A stretch of 38,897 bases of DNA from Salinarimonas rosea DSM 21201 (lineage in GTDB: Bacteria > Pseudomonadota > Alphaproteobacteria > Rhizobiales > Beijerinckiaceae), in assembly GCF_000429045.1 (NCBI RefSeq), contig NZ_AUBC01000032.1:1-38897 (forward strand), written 5' to 3'. Shown piece after piece: positions 1 to 8,125 of this stretch. Under the pieces are notes generated by a model. It did no database searches. It was given only the letters and a program-made list of their open reading frames with translations, and was not told the origin of the DNA. The position numbers and the translations under genes are program-made. Each line of letters opens with the position of its first letter. Positions within the stretch are counted from its first letter, which is position 1.

Positions 1-395
1 CCGCCGCCGTTGCCGCCGCCGCCGTTGCCGCCGCCGCCGCCGCTGCCGCTGCCGCTGCCGCTGCCGTTACCCGTGCCGGGCCCGCCGCCGATGTTGCCGC
101 CGGCGAAGCCGCCGCCGGGCGCGGCATCCTCGGTCTGGTCGTAGATGCTGTCGCGGAACGTGCCGGCCTCCGGGACCGGGGCGCGCCGGATCGAGCCGGT
201 GGTGAGCACGTCCTGGAGCGGCACGAGCCGGCACAGGCAGCGCGGCTCCCCGCTCGGCCGCAGCACGAGCCGGCAGCTGGAATAGCGCCCGCCCTCGATG
301 TAGCCCATGCACAGGTCCGGCGTCTCCTGCGCCGAAGCGGGAAGCGGCGCGAGGGCCGTGAAGGCGAAAGCGAGGAGTGGGATACTGCGACGCAT
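1..395 (-). CDS. Secreted Gly-rich protein, C-terminus off the left edge
   Basis: Unrecognised exported protein, incomplete at its C-terminus. From ATG at 393-395 the frame reads a short basic start (MRRS), a hydrophobic stretch and a likely signal peptidase site after ASA-QE near residue 24. A compact region with three cysteines (about residues 30-60) follows. From about residue 97 the chain is almost only Gly, Asn and Ser: GN and GS repeats continue to the window edge with no stop. A GGAG motif 8 bases upstream supports the start. The visible part is 131 codons. The tail looks like a flexible linker or a surface or spore-coat-like repeat, but no function can be assigned. The gene lies downstream of the aminotransferase gene on the same strand, 177 bases away. 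Confidence 0.6.
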   Translation of the reverse strand, partial: MRRSIPLLAFAFTALAPLPASAQETPDLCMGYIEGGRYSSCRLVLRPSGEPRCLCRLVPLQDVLTTGSIRRAPVPEAGTFRDSIYDQTEDAAPGGGFAGGNIGGGPGTGNGSGSGSGSGGGGGNGGGGNGG

Positions 396-572
396 GGCTT
401 CGGCTCCGTGAAACAGATCGAACACAGAACCAAGTGCGGCGGAAACGGGGCGTTCCTCGGGGGCAATCAAATACGAAGCAACAAAGCCGGGCGAACCCTG
501 CCGCCCCTATGCGTGCGAACGGCGCCCCGGGCCTCCCCGGAGCGCCGTGAAACCGGTCGCGATGCGTGTGGA

Positions 573-1463
573 TCAGGCCGCTTCGGCGGTGTCGTGGGCG
601 AACTCCCAGTAGAGCTCGCGGGCGCGCCGGGCGACGGGGCCGGGCTGGAGCTCACGGTCGTCGATCTTCACCACGGGCGTGATCTTCGCGTAGTTGCCCG
701 ACATGAAGATCTCGTCGGCGCCGAGGAAGTCCTCGTAGGTCAGCGCGCATTCGCGCACCGTGGCGCCGGTGTGGCCGAGCAGGTCGATGGCGCGCTGGCG
801 GGTGATCCCGTTGAGGAAGGTGCCGTTCGGGACCGGGGTGAGGACCTCGCCGCCGCGCACCATGAAGATGTTCGACGTCGCGGTCTCGGCGACGTTGCCG
901 AGCATGTCGAGCACGAGCGCGTTGTCGAAGCCGCGGTCGAGCGCCTCGCGCAGGGCGCGGGCGTTGTTGGGGTAGAGGCAGCCGGCCTTGGCGTCGGTGG
1001 GCATCGTCTCCAGCGACGGGCGGCGGAAGCGGCTCCTGGTGACGCGTGCGCCCTTGCCGGCGGGCGGCAGCGGCGCCTCGAACAGGCACAGGCAGAAGCC
1101 GATGTCGTCCGGGTCCGGCAGGATCGTCGAGGCGCCCTCGCCATGGCCCCAGTACATCGGCTTGACGTAGAGCGCGACGTTGCCGTCGAAGCGCTTCACG
1201 CCCTCGTGCGTGAGCCCGACGATCGCCTCCGTGCTCATCGTGGGGTTGAGCCCGATCTTGCGCGCCGACTCGTTCACCCGCGCCGCGTGGCGCCCGAGAT
1301 CGGGAGCGACGCCCTCGAAGACGCGCGCGCCGTCGAAGACCATCGAGGCGAGCCACGAGGCGTGGCTGCGCGGCCCCATGATGCCGGGATTGCCCTCGTG
1401 CCAGTCGCCTTCGAACCAGGTCCAGGTGCGCGAGAACGTCGCCAAGGCCGCCTCCAGAATCAT
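573..1463 (-). CDS. ilvE: Branched-chain amino acid aminotransferase (class IV, PLP-dependent)
   Basis: Fold-type IV aminotransferase, 296 aa, the usual length for the bacterial branched-chain subgroup. It should transfer the amino group between glutamate and the keto acids of Leu, Ile and Val in the cytoplasm. Lys159 (in TDAKAGCLYPNN) is the expected Schiff-base lysine, and Glu193 (VAETATSNIF) is the glutamate that contacts the PLP ring nitrogen. NGITR at 218-222 is the conserved phosphate-binding turn. The N-terminus (FSRTWTWFEGDWHEGNPGIMGP) resembles the rhizobial form of the family. The ATG at 1461-1463 has only a weak ribosome site. Closely related class IV enzymes (D-amino acid aminotransferase, 4-amino-4-deoxychorismate lyase) are less likely given this N-terminus. 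The symbol is by family only; a second ilvE-like gene elsewhere is possible. Confidence 0.87.
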   Translation of the reverse strand: MILEAALATFSRTWTWFEGDWHEGNPGIMGPRSHASWLASMVFDGARVFEGVAPDLGRHAARVNESARKIGLNPTMSTEAIVGLTHEGVKRFDGNVALYVKPMYWGHGEGASTILPDPDDIGFCLCLFEAPLPPAGKGARVTRSRFRRPSLETMPTDAKAGCLYPNNARALREALDRGFDNALVLDMLGNVAETATSNIFMVRGGEVLTPVPNGTFLNGITRQRAIDLLGHTGATVRECALTYEDFLGADEIFMSGNYAKITPVVKIDDRELQPGPVARRARELYWEFAHDTAEAA

Positions 1464-1551
1464 GCTTGCGTGCGGGATCGGTCAGTGATGCTGTCCCGAT
1501 CGAACCCCGCCGGGCCGTCCGCGTCAATTCGGAAAAGCGCCCAGGACCGAT

Positions 1552-1574
1552 GACGAGTGCTGATGGCACTCGTC
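1552..1574 (-). terminator. Hairpin between the BA14K gene and the aminotransferase gene
   Basis: GACGAGTGC and GCACTCGTC form a perfect 9-bp stem around a 5-base loop. It lies 17 bases beyond the stop of the BA14K gene and 89 bases before the aminotransferase start. There is no T-run on either strand, so it may be a weak or Rho-assisted terminator, or an mRNA-stabilising stem. Confidence 0.45.
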
Positions 1575-1590
1575 AATCTTCGTGATCCCA

Positions 1591-2094
1591 TCAGGGGATG
1601 CGGCAATAATGCCGGCGCCCGTCGTACCCGAGGAAGGTGAACGAGTTGGGATCGAAGGAGCGGTACTTGCGCGCGCAATAGGCGATCGCGTCCGCGTCGT
1701 AGCGCACCCGCGGCGCCCGCACGGCGGGGGGCGGCGCGGCGAGCGCCTGGCCGAGGATCGCTCCGGTCGCGAGCCCGATGATTCCGGCCGCCACCGCCGC
1801 GCCGGGATCACGCCGGTAGACCGGCGGGTACGTGTCGCGCGGGTAGCGGTAGCGGTACACCGTGCGCGGGCGGATCGGCCGACGCTCGTAGACGTAGCCG
1901 TCGTAGTACCGCCGGCGGTCGTAGTACACCGGCCCGCGATAGGCATCGAGGTGGAAGGAGATGCCGGGGTGGCCGCCGTCGTACGGGCGAGTCTGGAAGG
2001 GGCTGGGCTCTTCGGCCGCGGCGGGTGCGGTCGCCCCGAAGGAGGCGAGCGCGAGCGTCGCCGCCGCGAGGAGGGTGAGGAGGAGGTTTCTCAT
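1591..2094 (-). CDS. BA14K family protein
   Basis: Exported protein of 167 aa. Residues 1-27 are a signal peptide (MRNLLLTLLAAATLALA... with cleavage near AAA-EE). A Tyr/Arg/Pro-rich segment (about 35-95, many YRY and RRP steps) follows, then a short hydrophobic stretch rich in Gly and Ala (about 97-117). The C-terminal 35 residues hold the BA14K signature: AYCARKYRSFDP followed by TFLGYDGRRHYC, with two cysteines. The family is named for a Brucella immunoreactive protein and is common in Hyphomicrobiales; a lectin-like activity has been proposed for the Brucella member. The role here is unknown and probably periplasmic or surface. It is divergent from gshB across 219 bases. Confidence 0.82.
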   Translation of the reverse strand: MRNLLLTLLAAATLALASFGATAPAAAEEPSPFQTRPYDGGHPGISFHLDAYRGPVYYDRRRYYDGYVYERRPIRPRTVYRYRYPRDTYPPVYRRDPGAAVAAGIIGLATGAILGQALAAPPPAVRAPRVRYDADAIAYCARKYRSFDPNSFTFLGYDGRRHYCRIP

Positions 2095-2313
2095 GGTCGG
2101 ACGCCTCGTTCTCGGCGCGTTCCTCGCCCCCGCCGGCCGCGCGCGTTGTGAGCGGGAGGATAGCAGGGATGGACGTCGCGCCCAAGCCGTGAACCCCGAT
2201 CGTCAACTCTCCGCGGAGCGCGTCCGTTCCGGGTCCGCTCCGCGCCCGGCGCGCTTCCCGTCCGCCGCCCGCCTCGCTATGGTCCGCGCCGTCGAACACG
2301 AGGACGAACCCCC

Positions 2314-3258
2314 ATGCCCCTCACCGTCGCCGTCCAGATGGACCCGATCGAGCACATCCGCATCGCGGGCGACACGACCTTCGCCCTCATGCTCGAGGCG
2401 CAGCGGCGCGGGCACGCGCTGGTCTACTGGACGCCCGAGAGGCTCTCGATGCGCGACGGGCGCGTCGTGGCGCGGGTGCGGGATGTCTCGGTGCAGGACG
2501 TCGAGGGGGCGCACGCCACGCTCGGCGAGCCCCGGCGCATCGCGGTGGAGGAGGAGGTCGACGTCGTCCTGATGCGCCAGGACCCGCCTTTCGACCTCGC
2601 CTACATCACCGCCTCGCACCTGCTCGAGCGCGTCCACCCGAAGGTGCTCGTCGTCAACGATCCCATGCACGTGCGCAACGCGCCGGAGAAGATCTTCGTC
2701 ACCGAGTTCCCGCACCTGATGCCGCCCACCCTGATCTCCCGCGACAAGGAGGAGATCCAGGACTTCCGCCGCGAGCACGGCGCGGTGGTGATGAAGCCGC
2801 TGCACGGCCACGGCGGCGCGGCGGTCGTGCGGCTGATGCCCGACGACCCGAACTTCGGCTCGCTGTTCGACCTGTTCTCGGTGACCTTCCGCGAGCCCTG
2901 GGTGATCCAGAAGTTCCTGCCCCGCATCACCGAGGGCGACAAGCGCATCCTCCTCGTCGACGGCGAGGCGCGCGGCGCCATCAACCGCGTGCCGGCGGCG
3001 GGCGACATCCGCTCCAACATGGTGCGCGGGGGAGGGGCGGTGGCGACCTCTCTCACCGACAAGGAGCGCGAGATCTGCGAGGCGCTCCGCCCGCACCTGA
3101 AGCGCATGGGCCTGATCCTGGTGGGCATCGACGTCATCGACGGGCTCCTCACCGAGATCAACGTCACCTCGCCCACCGGCGTGCGCGCCGTGAAGGCGCT
3201 CGGCGGGCCGGACGTGGCGGTGGACGTGTGGGACGCGATCGAGGCCAAGCGCGCCTGA
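2314..3258 (+). CDS. gshB: Glutathione synthetase
   Basis: ATP-grasp ligase of 314 aa that joins glycine to gamma-glutamylcysteine, the last step of glutathione synthesis, in the cytoplasm. The N-terminus ([15 protein letters not shown]) is the standard start of the bacterial enzyme. The substrate domain carries [12 protein letters not shown] (about 90-101), NDP (about 114) and the NAPEKIF segment (about 121-127). The ATP-grasp part shows [13 protein letters not shown] (about 160-172) and the late metal and ATP residues in [19 protein letters not shown] (about 272-290). Length and motif order match the family fully. The ATG has a GAGGACG ribosome site about 10 bases upstream. It is followed after 124 bases by the hipBA pair, which appears to have its own promoter. 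Confidence 0.95.
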   Translation: MPLTVAVQMDPIEHIRIAGDTTFALMLEAQRRGHALVYWTPERLSMRDGRVVARVRDVSVQDVEGAHATLGEPRRIAVEEEVDVVLMRQDPPFDLAYITASHLLERVHPKVLVVNDPMHVRNAPEKIFVTEFPHLMPPTLISRDKEEIQDFRREHGAVVMKPLHGHGGAAVVRLMPDDPNFGSLFDLFSVTFREPWVIQKFLPRITEGDKRILLVDGEARGAINRVPAAGDIRSNMVRGGGAVATSLTDKEREICEALRPHLKRMGLILVGIDVIDGLLTEINVTSPTGVRAVKALGGPDVAVDVWDAIEAKRA

Positions 3259-3322
3259 GCATGCCGCCGACCTCCCCGCTGGGAAGTTGCTCGTCGCGCG
3301 TGTGGCGGGCGGCGCGGTGACA

Positions 3323-3351
3323 TTGCGCGGATATATCAGCCGTGATATCTT
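3323..3351 (+). promoter_or_regulatory. Candidate hipBA promoter
   Basis: TTGCGC at 3323-3328 and TATCTT at 3346-3351 are separated by 17 bases, a plausible housekeeping-sigma promoter that would start transcription about 25 bases before the GTG start of hipB. The first operator palindrome (3333-3348) fills the spacer and touches the -10 box, which suits repression by HipB. Confidence 0.45.
3333..3348. promoter_or_regulatory. Operator 1 of hipBA (inverted repeat)
   Basis: ATATCA-GCCG-TGATAT is a perfect 6-bp inverted repeat with a 4-base spacer. Its core ATCA-N4-TGAT recurs at 3376-3387. The layout resembles known HipB operators (TATC half-sites facing GATA), although the spacing differs from the E. 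coli one. It overlaps the candidate promoter of the pair. Confidence 0.6.
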
Positions 3352-3374
3352 AAGCTCCGTTATCGGCCTGAAGA

Positions 3375-3388
3375 GATCACTCGTGATC
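3375..3388. promoter_or_regulatory. Operator 2 of hipBA (inverted repeat over the start codon)
   Basis: GATCAC-TC-GTGATC is a perfect inverted repeat whose right arm includes the GTG start codon of hipB (3383-3385). It shares the ATCA-N4-TGAT core with operator 1. The two centres are 41 bp apart, about four helical turns, so two HipB dimers could bind the same DNA face. Confidence 0.5.
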
Positions 3389-3697
3389 AATCTGGACGCG
3401 CTCGTCACCGCACCGGAGATGCAGGCGAAGGTCGCCGCTGCGGCCCGCGCGCGGCGGCTCGCGCTCGACCTCACCCAGGACGCGCTGAGCGCCCGCAGCG
3501 GCGTCCCGATCGCCACCCTGCGGCGCTTCGAGGCAGGCGAGGCGGCGAGCTTCGCCACCGTGCTCGCGGTTGCCGAGGCGCTCGACGCGCTCGACGCGTT
3601 CGCCGCCCTGTTCCCGCCGCCCGAGCCCACCTCGCTCGACGACCTCGCGCCCCCGGCACCGAGACGCAGCCGCGCCGGACGGCGGCGCTCGTCGTGA
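3383..3697 (+). CDS. hipB: HipB-type antitoxin, XRE family helix-turn-helix regulator
   Basis: Small DNA-binding protein of 104 aa, read as the antitoxin and autorepressor of the HipA kinase encoded next. A XRE helix-turn-helix spans about residues 16-66: TQDALSARSGVPIATLRRFEAGEAASF shows the paired helices with the GVPIATLRRFE recognition part. The C-terminal tail is Pro/Arg-rich (APPAPRRSRAGRRRSS) and probably flexible. I chose GTG at 3383 because GAAGAG sits 6 bases before it and because the palindromes and promoter lie upstream; a TTG at 3287 would put them inside the gene. The stop overlaps the hipA start as GTGA, so translation is coupled. Confidence 0.78.
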   Translation: MINLDALVTAPEMQAKVAAAARARRLALDLTQDALSARSGVPIATLRRFEAGEAASFATVLAVAEALDALDAFAALFPPPEPTSLDDLAPPAPRRSRAGRRRSS

Positions 3698-4932
3698 ACG
3701 AGCGCCTCGCCGTCCACCTGGACTTCGGCGGCGGGACGCCACCGCGGCGCATGGGACGGCTCGGACGCGATCCGGCCCGGCGCGCGATCGCCTTCGAGTG
3801 GGACGAGGCCTTCGCCGCGGCACCGCTGCCGGTGTCGCCGCTGCGGGCGGGACGCTATCGCGAGCTGCTGCGGCCCGACGCCGGACGGGGGGCGACGCTC
3901 CCCGGACTGTTCGAGGACAGCCTGCCCGACGGCTGGGGACGCCTGCTGCTCGACCGCGAGATGGCCGAGCGCGGCGTCGATCCCGCCGAGCTCGGCGACC
4001 TGGCGCGCCTCGCCTATGTCGGCCGCCACGGCATGGGCGCGCTGACCTACCAGCCGGAGCTCGCCACCGCGCCCGACGACGCGGTCGATCTCGCCTGGTT
4101 CGAGGATGTCATTCCCCGCGTGGAGGACGCCGCGGCGGTCGACGAGCTCGCGCGCCTGCGCACGCTCGCCGGCGGCAGCCAGGGTGCGCGGCCCAAGCTC
4201 GTCGCGCTGATCGACGAGGGCAATACGCGGCAGCGGGATCATCGCGGTGCGCCCGGGGGCGGCTGGCGTGCCGTGCTGGTCAAGGGGCGCGGCTCGAGCG
4301 ATCCGAAGGGCTCGGTCGAAGGGGAGATCGCCTATGGCGCCGCGATGCGGGCGGCCGGCATCCGCACGACGCCGATGCTGCCGCTCGCCGGCGCCCGCGA
4401 GTGCTTCCTCGCCACGGACCGGTTCGATCGCGTGGGCGACCGGCGGCTCCACACGGCGACCGTCGCCGGCCTGCTCGACACCGGGATGGTGCACGGCTCG
4501 ATCGACTATCTCGCCATCGTCAAGCTCGCCAGGGTCGTGACCCGCAGCGCGGAGGACGTGGAGGAGGTCTTCCGACGGGCCGTGTTCAACGCACGCGCCT
4601 TCAACCGCGACGATCACGTGCGCAATCACGCCTTCCTCATGGACGCCGCGGGGACGTGGCGCCTCGCGCCCGCTTACGACGTGACCTTCTCGGCCGGGCC
4701 CGGAGGCGAGCACTCGACGGCGATCGCGGGGGAGGGGCGTCGGCCGGGGCGCGCGGCCTTCGCGCGCCTGGCGCAGGCCGCGGGGCTGAAGCCGCGTCGC
4801 CGCGACGCGGTCGTCGATGCGGTCGACGCGGCGCTGGCGCAGTGGCCGCGGCTCGCGGACGAGCACGACGTTCCCCGTGCGCTGGCGAGTCGGGTCGCCA
4901 GCGCGATCGATGCCGCCCGCCGCTGGGAGTGA
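3694..4932 (+). CDS. hipA: HipA-type Ser/Thr kinase toxin
   Basis: HipA-family kinase of 412 aa, the toxin of a type II toxin-antitoxin pair. Characterised members phosphorylate aminoacyl-tRNA synthetases such as GltX and induce dormancy; the target here is not known. The N-terminal HipA domain (1-120) includes LFEDSLPDGWGRLLLDRE. The P-loop-like segment GGSQGARPK is at 160-168, the ATP lysine is probably Lys197 (VLVKGRG), and EGEIAYGAAMRAAGI follows at 209-223. The catalytic loop is FNRDDHVRNH (303-312; Asp307 and Asn311 likely active), and LAPAYDV (324-330) carries the metal aspartate. All kinase motifs look intact. The GGSQGARPK loop is one residue shorter than the GGSPQGARPK form I remember in relatives. 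GTG start overlapping the hipB stop. Confidence 0.88.
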   Translation: MNERLAVHLDFGGGTPPRRMGRLGRDPARRAIAFEWDEAFAAAPLPVSPLRAGRYRELLRPDAGRGATLPGLFEDSLPDGWGRLLLDREMAERGVDPAELGDLARLAYVGRHGMGALTYQPELATAPDDAVDLAWFEDVIPRVEDAAAVDELARLRTLAGGSQGARPKLVALIDEGNTRQRDHRGAPGGGWRAVLVKGRGSSDPKGSVEGEIAYGAAMRAAGIRTTPMLPLAGARECFLATDRFDRVGDRRLHTATVAGLLDTGMVHGSIDYLAIVKLARVVTRSAEDVEEVFRRAVFNARAFNRDDHVRNHAFLMDAAGTWRLAPAYDVTFSAGPGGEHSTAIAGEGRRPGRAAFARLAQAAGLKPRRRDAVVDAVDAALAQWPRLADEHDVPRALASRVASAIDAARRWE

Positions 4933-4962
4933 CGGCGAGCCCACGCCGGCGCCGCGGCGCCG

Positions 4963-4990
4963 TTGACCCGCGCGGCGCCGCCCCTTATCT
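4963..4990 (+). promoter_or_regulatory. Candidate promoter of def-fmt-truA
   Basis: TTGACC (4963-4968) and TTATCT (4985-4990) are 16 bases apart, in the 92-base gap between hipA and def. The predicted transcript start, near 4997, would give a leader of about 28 bases before the GTG of def. Confidence 0.5.
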
Positions 4991-5024
4991 CGACGATATC
5001 CCGCTTCCCCACGAGTTCATCGCC

Positions 5025-5585
5025 GTGAGCAAGATCGTCAAGCTTCCCGACCCGCGCCTGCGCCTCGCCTCCGAGCCCGTCGGCGCCATCGACGGTGCCG
5101 TGAAGGCGCTCGCCGAGGAGATGCTCGAGGCGATGTACGCCGCCCGCGGCATCGGCCTCGCGGCGATCCAGATCGGCATCCCCAAGCGCATCGTCGTGAT
5201 CGATCTCGGACGCGAGGTCGAGGGCGAGACCGAGCTCGACGAGGACGGGGAGGAGGTGCCGAAGTACGAGGCGGACCCGCAGGTCCTCGTCAACCCGGAG
5301 ATCCTCTGGCGCTCGGAGGAGACCCGGCTCTACGAGGAGGGCTGCCTGTCGATCCCCGACTATGTCGAGGAGGTCGAGCGGCCCGCGCGCATCCGCGTGC
5401 GCTGGACGGATCTCGACGGCGCCACGGTCGAGCGCGAGGCGGACGGGCTGCTCGCCACCTGCATCCAGCACGAGGTCGACCACCTCGACGGCCGGCTGTT
5501 CATCGACTATCTCTCGCGGCTCAAGCGCGACCGCGTGGTGAAGAGGTTCGCCAAGGCGGCCAAGCGCGAAGCCGAGACGGCCTGA
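5025..5585 (+). CDS. def: Peptide deformylase (intact)
   Basis: Metalloenzyme of 186 aa that removes the formyl group from the N-terminal methionine of new proteins at the ribosome. All three motifs are complete: GIGLAAIQ (42-49, Gln49), EGCLS (105-109, metal ligand Cys107) and QHEVDH (148-153, metal ligands His149 and His153, catalytic Glu150). An acidic insert (about 65-85, rich in Glu and Asp) separates the first two motifs. GTG at 5025 gives the standard N-terminus ([11 protein letters not shown]). It leads an operon with fmt (4 bases later) and truA, so the enzymes that add and remove the formyl group are made together. Compare the degenerate paralogue at 20744-21256. Confidence 0.95.
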   Translation: MSKIVKLPDPRLRLASEPVGAIDGAVKALAEEMLEAMYAARGIGLAAIQIGIPKRIVVIDLGREVEGETELDEDGEEVPKYEADPQVLVNPEILWRSEETRLYEEGCLSIPDYVEEVERPARIRVRWTDLDGATVEREADGLLATCIQHEVDHLDGRLFIDYLSRLKRDRVVKRFAKAAKREAETA

Positions 5586-5589
5586 CGCG

Positions 5590-6540
5590 ATGAGCTTGCG
5601 CGTCGTCTTCATGGGCACGCCCGATTTCGCGGTGCCGACACTCTCCGAGATCGTCGGGCAGGGCCACGAGGTCGTCGCCTGCTACACCCGCGCGCCGGCG
5701 CCGGCCGGGCGGGGCATGGCCGAGCGCCCCTCGCCGGTGCACAGGATGGCCGACGGTTTCGGCATCCCGGTCTTCACGCCGAAGTCGCTGCGCACCGAGG
5801 AGGCGGCCGAGGTGTTCCGCTCCCACGGGGCGGACGTGGCGGTGGTCGTCGCCTACGGCATGATCCTGCCGCAGGCGATCCTCGACGCGCCCGACATCGG
5901 CTGCCTCAACCTGCACGCCTCGCTCCTGCCGCGCTGGCGCGGCGCGGCGCCCATCCAGCGCGCGATCATGGCGGGGGACGCCGAGACCGGCGTCGCCGTG
6001 ATGCGCATGGAGGCCGGGCTCGACACCGGGCCCGTGGCGATGGTCGAGAAGGTCGCGATCGGCCCCGACACGACCGCCGGCGAGCTGCACGATCGGCTGT
6101 CGGTGCTCGGCGCGGACCTGATGGCGCGCGCGCTCGCCGCCCTCTCGCGCGGCTCGCTCGCCTTCACGCCCCAGCCCGACGCGGGCGTCACCTACGCCGC
6201 CAAGATCACCAACGGCGACGCCGAGATCGCCTGGACGCTGCCGGCGCGGCGGGTGCACGACCAGGTGCGCGGCCTCTCGCCCTTTCCCGGCGCCTTCTTC
6301 ACCGCCGATCTCGGCCGCGGGCCGGAGCGCATCAAGGTCCTGGCGACGCAGGTCGCGCAGGGCGACGAGGGCGGCGACGGCGCTCCGGGCACGCTGCTCA
6401 GCGCGGACGGCGTCGTGGCCTGCGCCGAGGGCGCGGTGCGGCTCGTGACGGTCCAGCGCCAGGGCAAGGCGGCGATGGCGGCGGTCGACTGGCTGCGCGG
6501 CGCGCGGCTCGCGCCCGGCGCACGCCTCGGCGGCGCCTGA
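5590..6540 (+). CDS. fmt: Methionyl-tRNA formyltransferase
   Basis: Transfers the formyl group of 10-formyl-tetrahydrofolate to Met-tRNA-fMet in the cytoplasm; 316 aa, normal family length. The N-terminal formyltransferase domain (1-190) opens with [14 protein letters not shown]. It carries the catalytic set Asn107 and His109 ([10 protein letters not shown]) and Asp145 (GLDTGP), with the loop [16 protein letters not shown] at 111-126. The C-terminal OB-fold domain (about 210-310) begins near [15 protein letters not shown]. The gene sits between def and truA with 4-base and 2-base gaps, so the three are almost certainly one transcript. Confidence 0.96.
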   Translation: MSLRVVFMGTPDFAVPTLSEIVGQGHEVVACYTRAPAPAGRGMAERPSPVHRMADGFGIPVFTPKSLRTEEAAEVFRSHGADVAVVVAYGMILPQAILDAPDIGCLNLHASLLPRWRGAAPIQRAIMAGDAETGVAVMRMEAGLDTGPVAMVEKVAIGPDTTAGELHDRLSVLGADLMARALAALSRGSLAFTPQPDAGVTYAAKITNGDAEIAWTLPARRVHDQVRGLSPFPGAFFTADLGRGPERIKVLATQVAQGDEGGDGAPGTLLSADGVVACAEGAVRLVTVQRQGKAAMAAVDWLRGARLAPGARLGGA

Positions 6541-6542
6541 GG

Positions 6543-7316
6543 ATGCCCCGGTACAAGCTCGTCGTCGAGTACGACGGCACGCCCTACTCGGGCTGGCAGT
6601 ACCAGGAGAACGCCCGCTCCGTGCAGGACGTGGTCGAGCGCGCCATCGCCGGCTTCTGCGGGCATCCCGTGCGGCTCCATTGCGCCGGGCGCACCGACAC
6701 CGGCGTCCACGCCACCCACCAGGTCGTCCACGTCGACCTCGAGCGGGCCTTCCGCATCGACACGATCCGCGACGCGGCGAACGCGCACATGCGCGACGAC
6801 CTCGTCGCGGTGGTCTCGGCCGCACCCGTGACCGAGACGTTCCACGCCCGGCTGTCCGCCGTGCGGCGGCACTATACGTATCGCATCCTCAACCGCATGG
6901 CCCCGCCGACCTTCGACCGCACCCGCGTCTGGCACGTGCGCCAGGCGATCGACGTCGCCGCGATGCAGGCGGCGGCGGACCTGCTCGTCGGGCATCACGA
7001 CTTCACCACCTTCCGCGCCAGCCAGTGCCAGGCGAAGAGCCCGATGAAGACGCTCGAGCGGCTGGCGGTGGAGCGCGTCGGCGAGGAGGTGCGGGTGCAC
7101 GCCGCATCGCGCTCCTTCCTGCACAACCAGGTCCGCTCGATGGTCGGCACGATCGCGCTCGCGGGCATCGGCCGCTGGTCGGTGGCTGACGTCGAGGCCG
7201 CGCTCGTGGCCCGCGACCGCACCCGCTGCGGCGCCCTGGCGCCGCCGCACGGCCTCTACTTCGTCGGCGTCGACTACGCCGAAGGCTCCGACGCGCCGCC
7301 CGACGCGGGTGCGTGA
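6543..7316 (+). CDS. truA: tRNA pseudouridine(38-40) synthase
   Basis: Converts uridines 38-40 in the anticodon arm of many tRNAs to pseudouridine. At 257 aa the length is typical. The N-terminal strand YKLVVEYDGTPYSGWQYQ (4-21) is the family signature. AGRTDTGVHA (48-57) contains the catalytic Asp52. The C-terminal half has SFLHNQVRSMVGT, the conserved FLhnqVR motif. The start lies 2 bases after the fmt stop. A strong GC hairpin lies immediately downstream, at 7325-7343, inside a dispersed repeat. Confidence 0.95.
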   Translation: MPRYKLVVEYDGTPYSGWQYQENARSVQDVVERAIAGFCGHPVRLHCAGRTDTGVHATHQVVHVDLERAFRIDTIRDAANAHMRDDLVAVVSAAPVTETFHARLSAVRRHYTYRILNRMAPPTFDRTRVWHVRQAIDVAAMQAAADLLVGHHDFTTFRASQCQAKSPMKTLERLAVERVGEEVRVHAASRSFLHNQVRSMVGTIALAGIGRWSVADVEAALVARDRTRCGALAPPHGLYFVGVDYAEGSDAPPDAGA

Positions 7317-7486
7317 GGGGCGCTCCTCCCCCGTCGGGGGAGGTGGATCGGCGGCGAAGCCGACGAGACGGAGGGGGTGCGCCGCAGGCGCGCTTCGGCG
7401 GAGCCGAAATCGGCACGCGTCGAGCCGGGGGACCCCGCCCCTGATCCGCTTCGCGGATCGTCCCCGCCCCGATGGGGCGCGAGCGC
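7317..7486 (-). repeat. Dispersed intergenic repeat, copy A (permuted, inverted)
   Basis: About 170 bases right after truA match, on the minus strand, the 165-bp units at 15081-15410, but with the two halves in swapped order. In the minus sense the GCCCCATCGGGGCGGGG...CGACGCGTGC half comes first and the CGGCTCCGCCGAAGCGCG...CCCCCTCCGTCTCGTCGG half second. It contains several hairpins, such as GATCCGC-TTC-GCGGATC at 7443-7459. The remaining 153 bases up to the next gene hold no gene; I see only a possible -35 (TTGACG) near 7541 and a good ribosome site (GGGGAGG) just before 7640. Confidence 0.8.
7325..7343 (+). terminator. Hairpin after truA (part of the repeat)
   Basis: CCTCCCCC and GGGGGAGG form an 8-bp stem with a 3-base loop, 9 bases beyond the truA stop. 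No T-run follows. It is a repeat-borne structure that could end or stabilise the def-fmt-truA transcript. Confidence 0.4.
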
Positions 7487-7639
7487 GGCAAGCATCGCGA
7501 AACCATGCCCGGGCACGGGCGCTTAACCTGAACGCGTGTTGACGCTTTCGGATTAAGACTCCTCCAAGCGACGTCGATCACAGTCCTCGTACGAACCAAC
7601 ACACCGGTCGCGACAAGCAAGACCGGGGAGGCGTCGAAC

Positions 7640-8125
7640 ATGATCGATCAAGCTTTGCGCGAATTCGCCGATAATGTCTGCGAAAGCCGAACGATGACTT
7701 CCGGGGACGTGGCGCGCCTGCGCGCCATCGCGCTCGATGTCGGCGTCTCGACGCGGGAGGAGGCGGACGTCCTCATCGCGCTCGACCGCACGGTGAAGCG
7801 TGCGGACGAGGCGGCCGCGCAGGCCTGGTCGGAGCTGTTCGCATCCCTTCTCGTCGACTTCGCCGTGTGGGGCGCGCGCCCCACCGGCGTCGTCGACCCC
7901 GGGCTCGCCCGCTGGCTCGTCACCTCCGTGAACGCCTGCGGCGGCCCCAGCGAGAACGCCCGGCGCGCCGTCGCGCAGATGGTGCGCGAGGCGCACAAGG
8001 TCGACGAGACGCTGCTCGTCTTCGTCATGCGCGGCGGCGTCATGCGCATGCGCGACGTTCTCGACGCGCCGGAAGCGCCCAAGCGGCTCGAGGACGCCGC
8101 CCGCAAGGCCGAGCGGGTGGCCTGA
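7640..8125 (+). CDS. Uncharacterised helical protein, possibly TerB-like
   Basis: 161-aa soluble, mostly alpha-helical protein with no signal peptide or membrane segment. The first half (MTSGDVARLRAIALDVGVSTREEADVLIALDRT) resembles the acid-rich helical repeats of TerB-like proteins, which are linked to tellurite and membrane stress responses. This is an impression, not a firm family match. A conserved-looking core follows: AWSELFASLLVDFAVWG (about 62-78) and the second half NARRAVAQMVREAHKVDETLLVFVMRGG. The start is well supported by GGGGAGG 9 bases upstream. It stands alone between the repeat and the carboxylase gene. Function unknown. Confidence 0.7.
   Translation: MIDQALREFADNVCESRTMTSGDVARLRAIALDVGVSTREEADVLIALDRTVKRADEAAAQAWSELFASLLVDFAVWGARPTGVVDPGLARWLVTSVNACGGPSENARRAVAQMVREAHKVDETLLVFVMRGGVMRMRDVLDAPEAPKRLEDAARKAERVA

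Noticed and set aside
2203-4944. A 900-codon minus-strand open frame opposite gshB and hipBA
   Set aside because: Antisense to well-supported genes with intact motifs; no recognisable domain.
7317-7639. A CRISPR array or small RNA gene in the repeat region after truA
   Set aside because: The repeats are about 165 bases, palindromic and not separated by unique spacers; there is no promoter and terminator pair for a small RNA.
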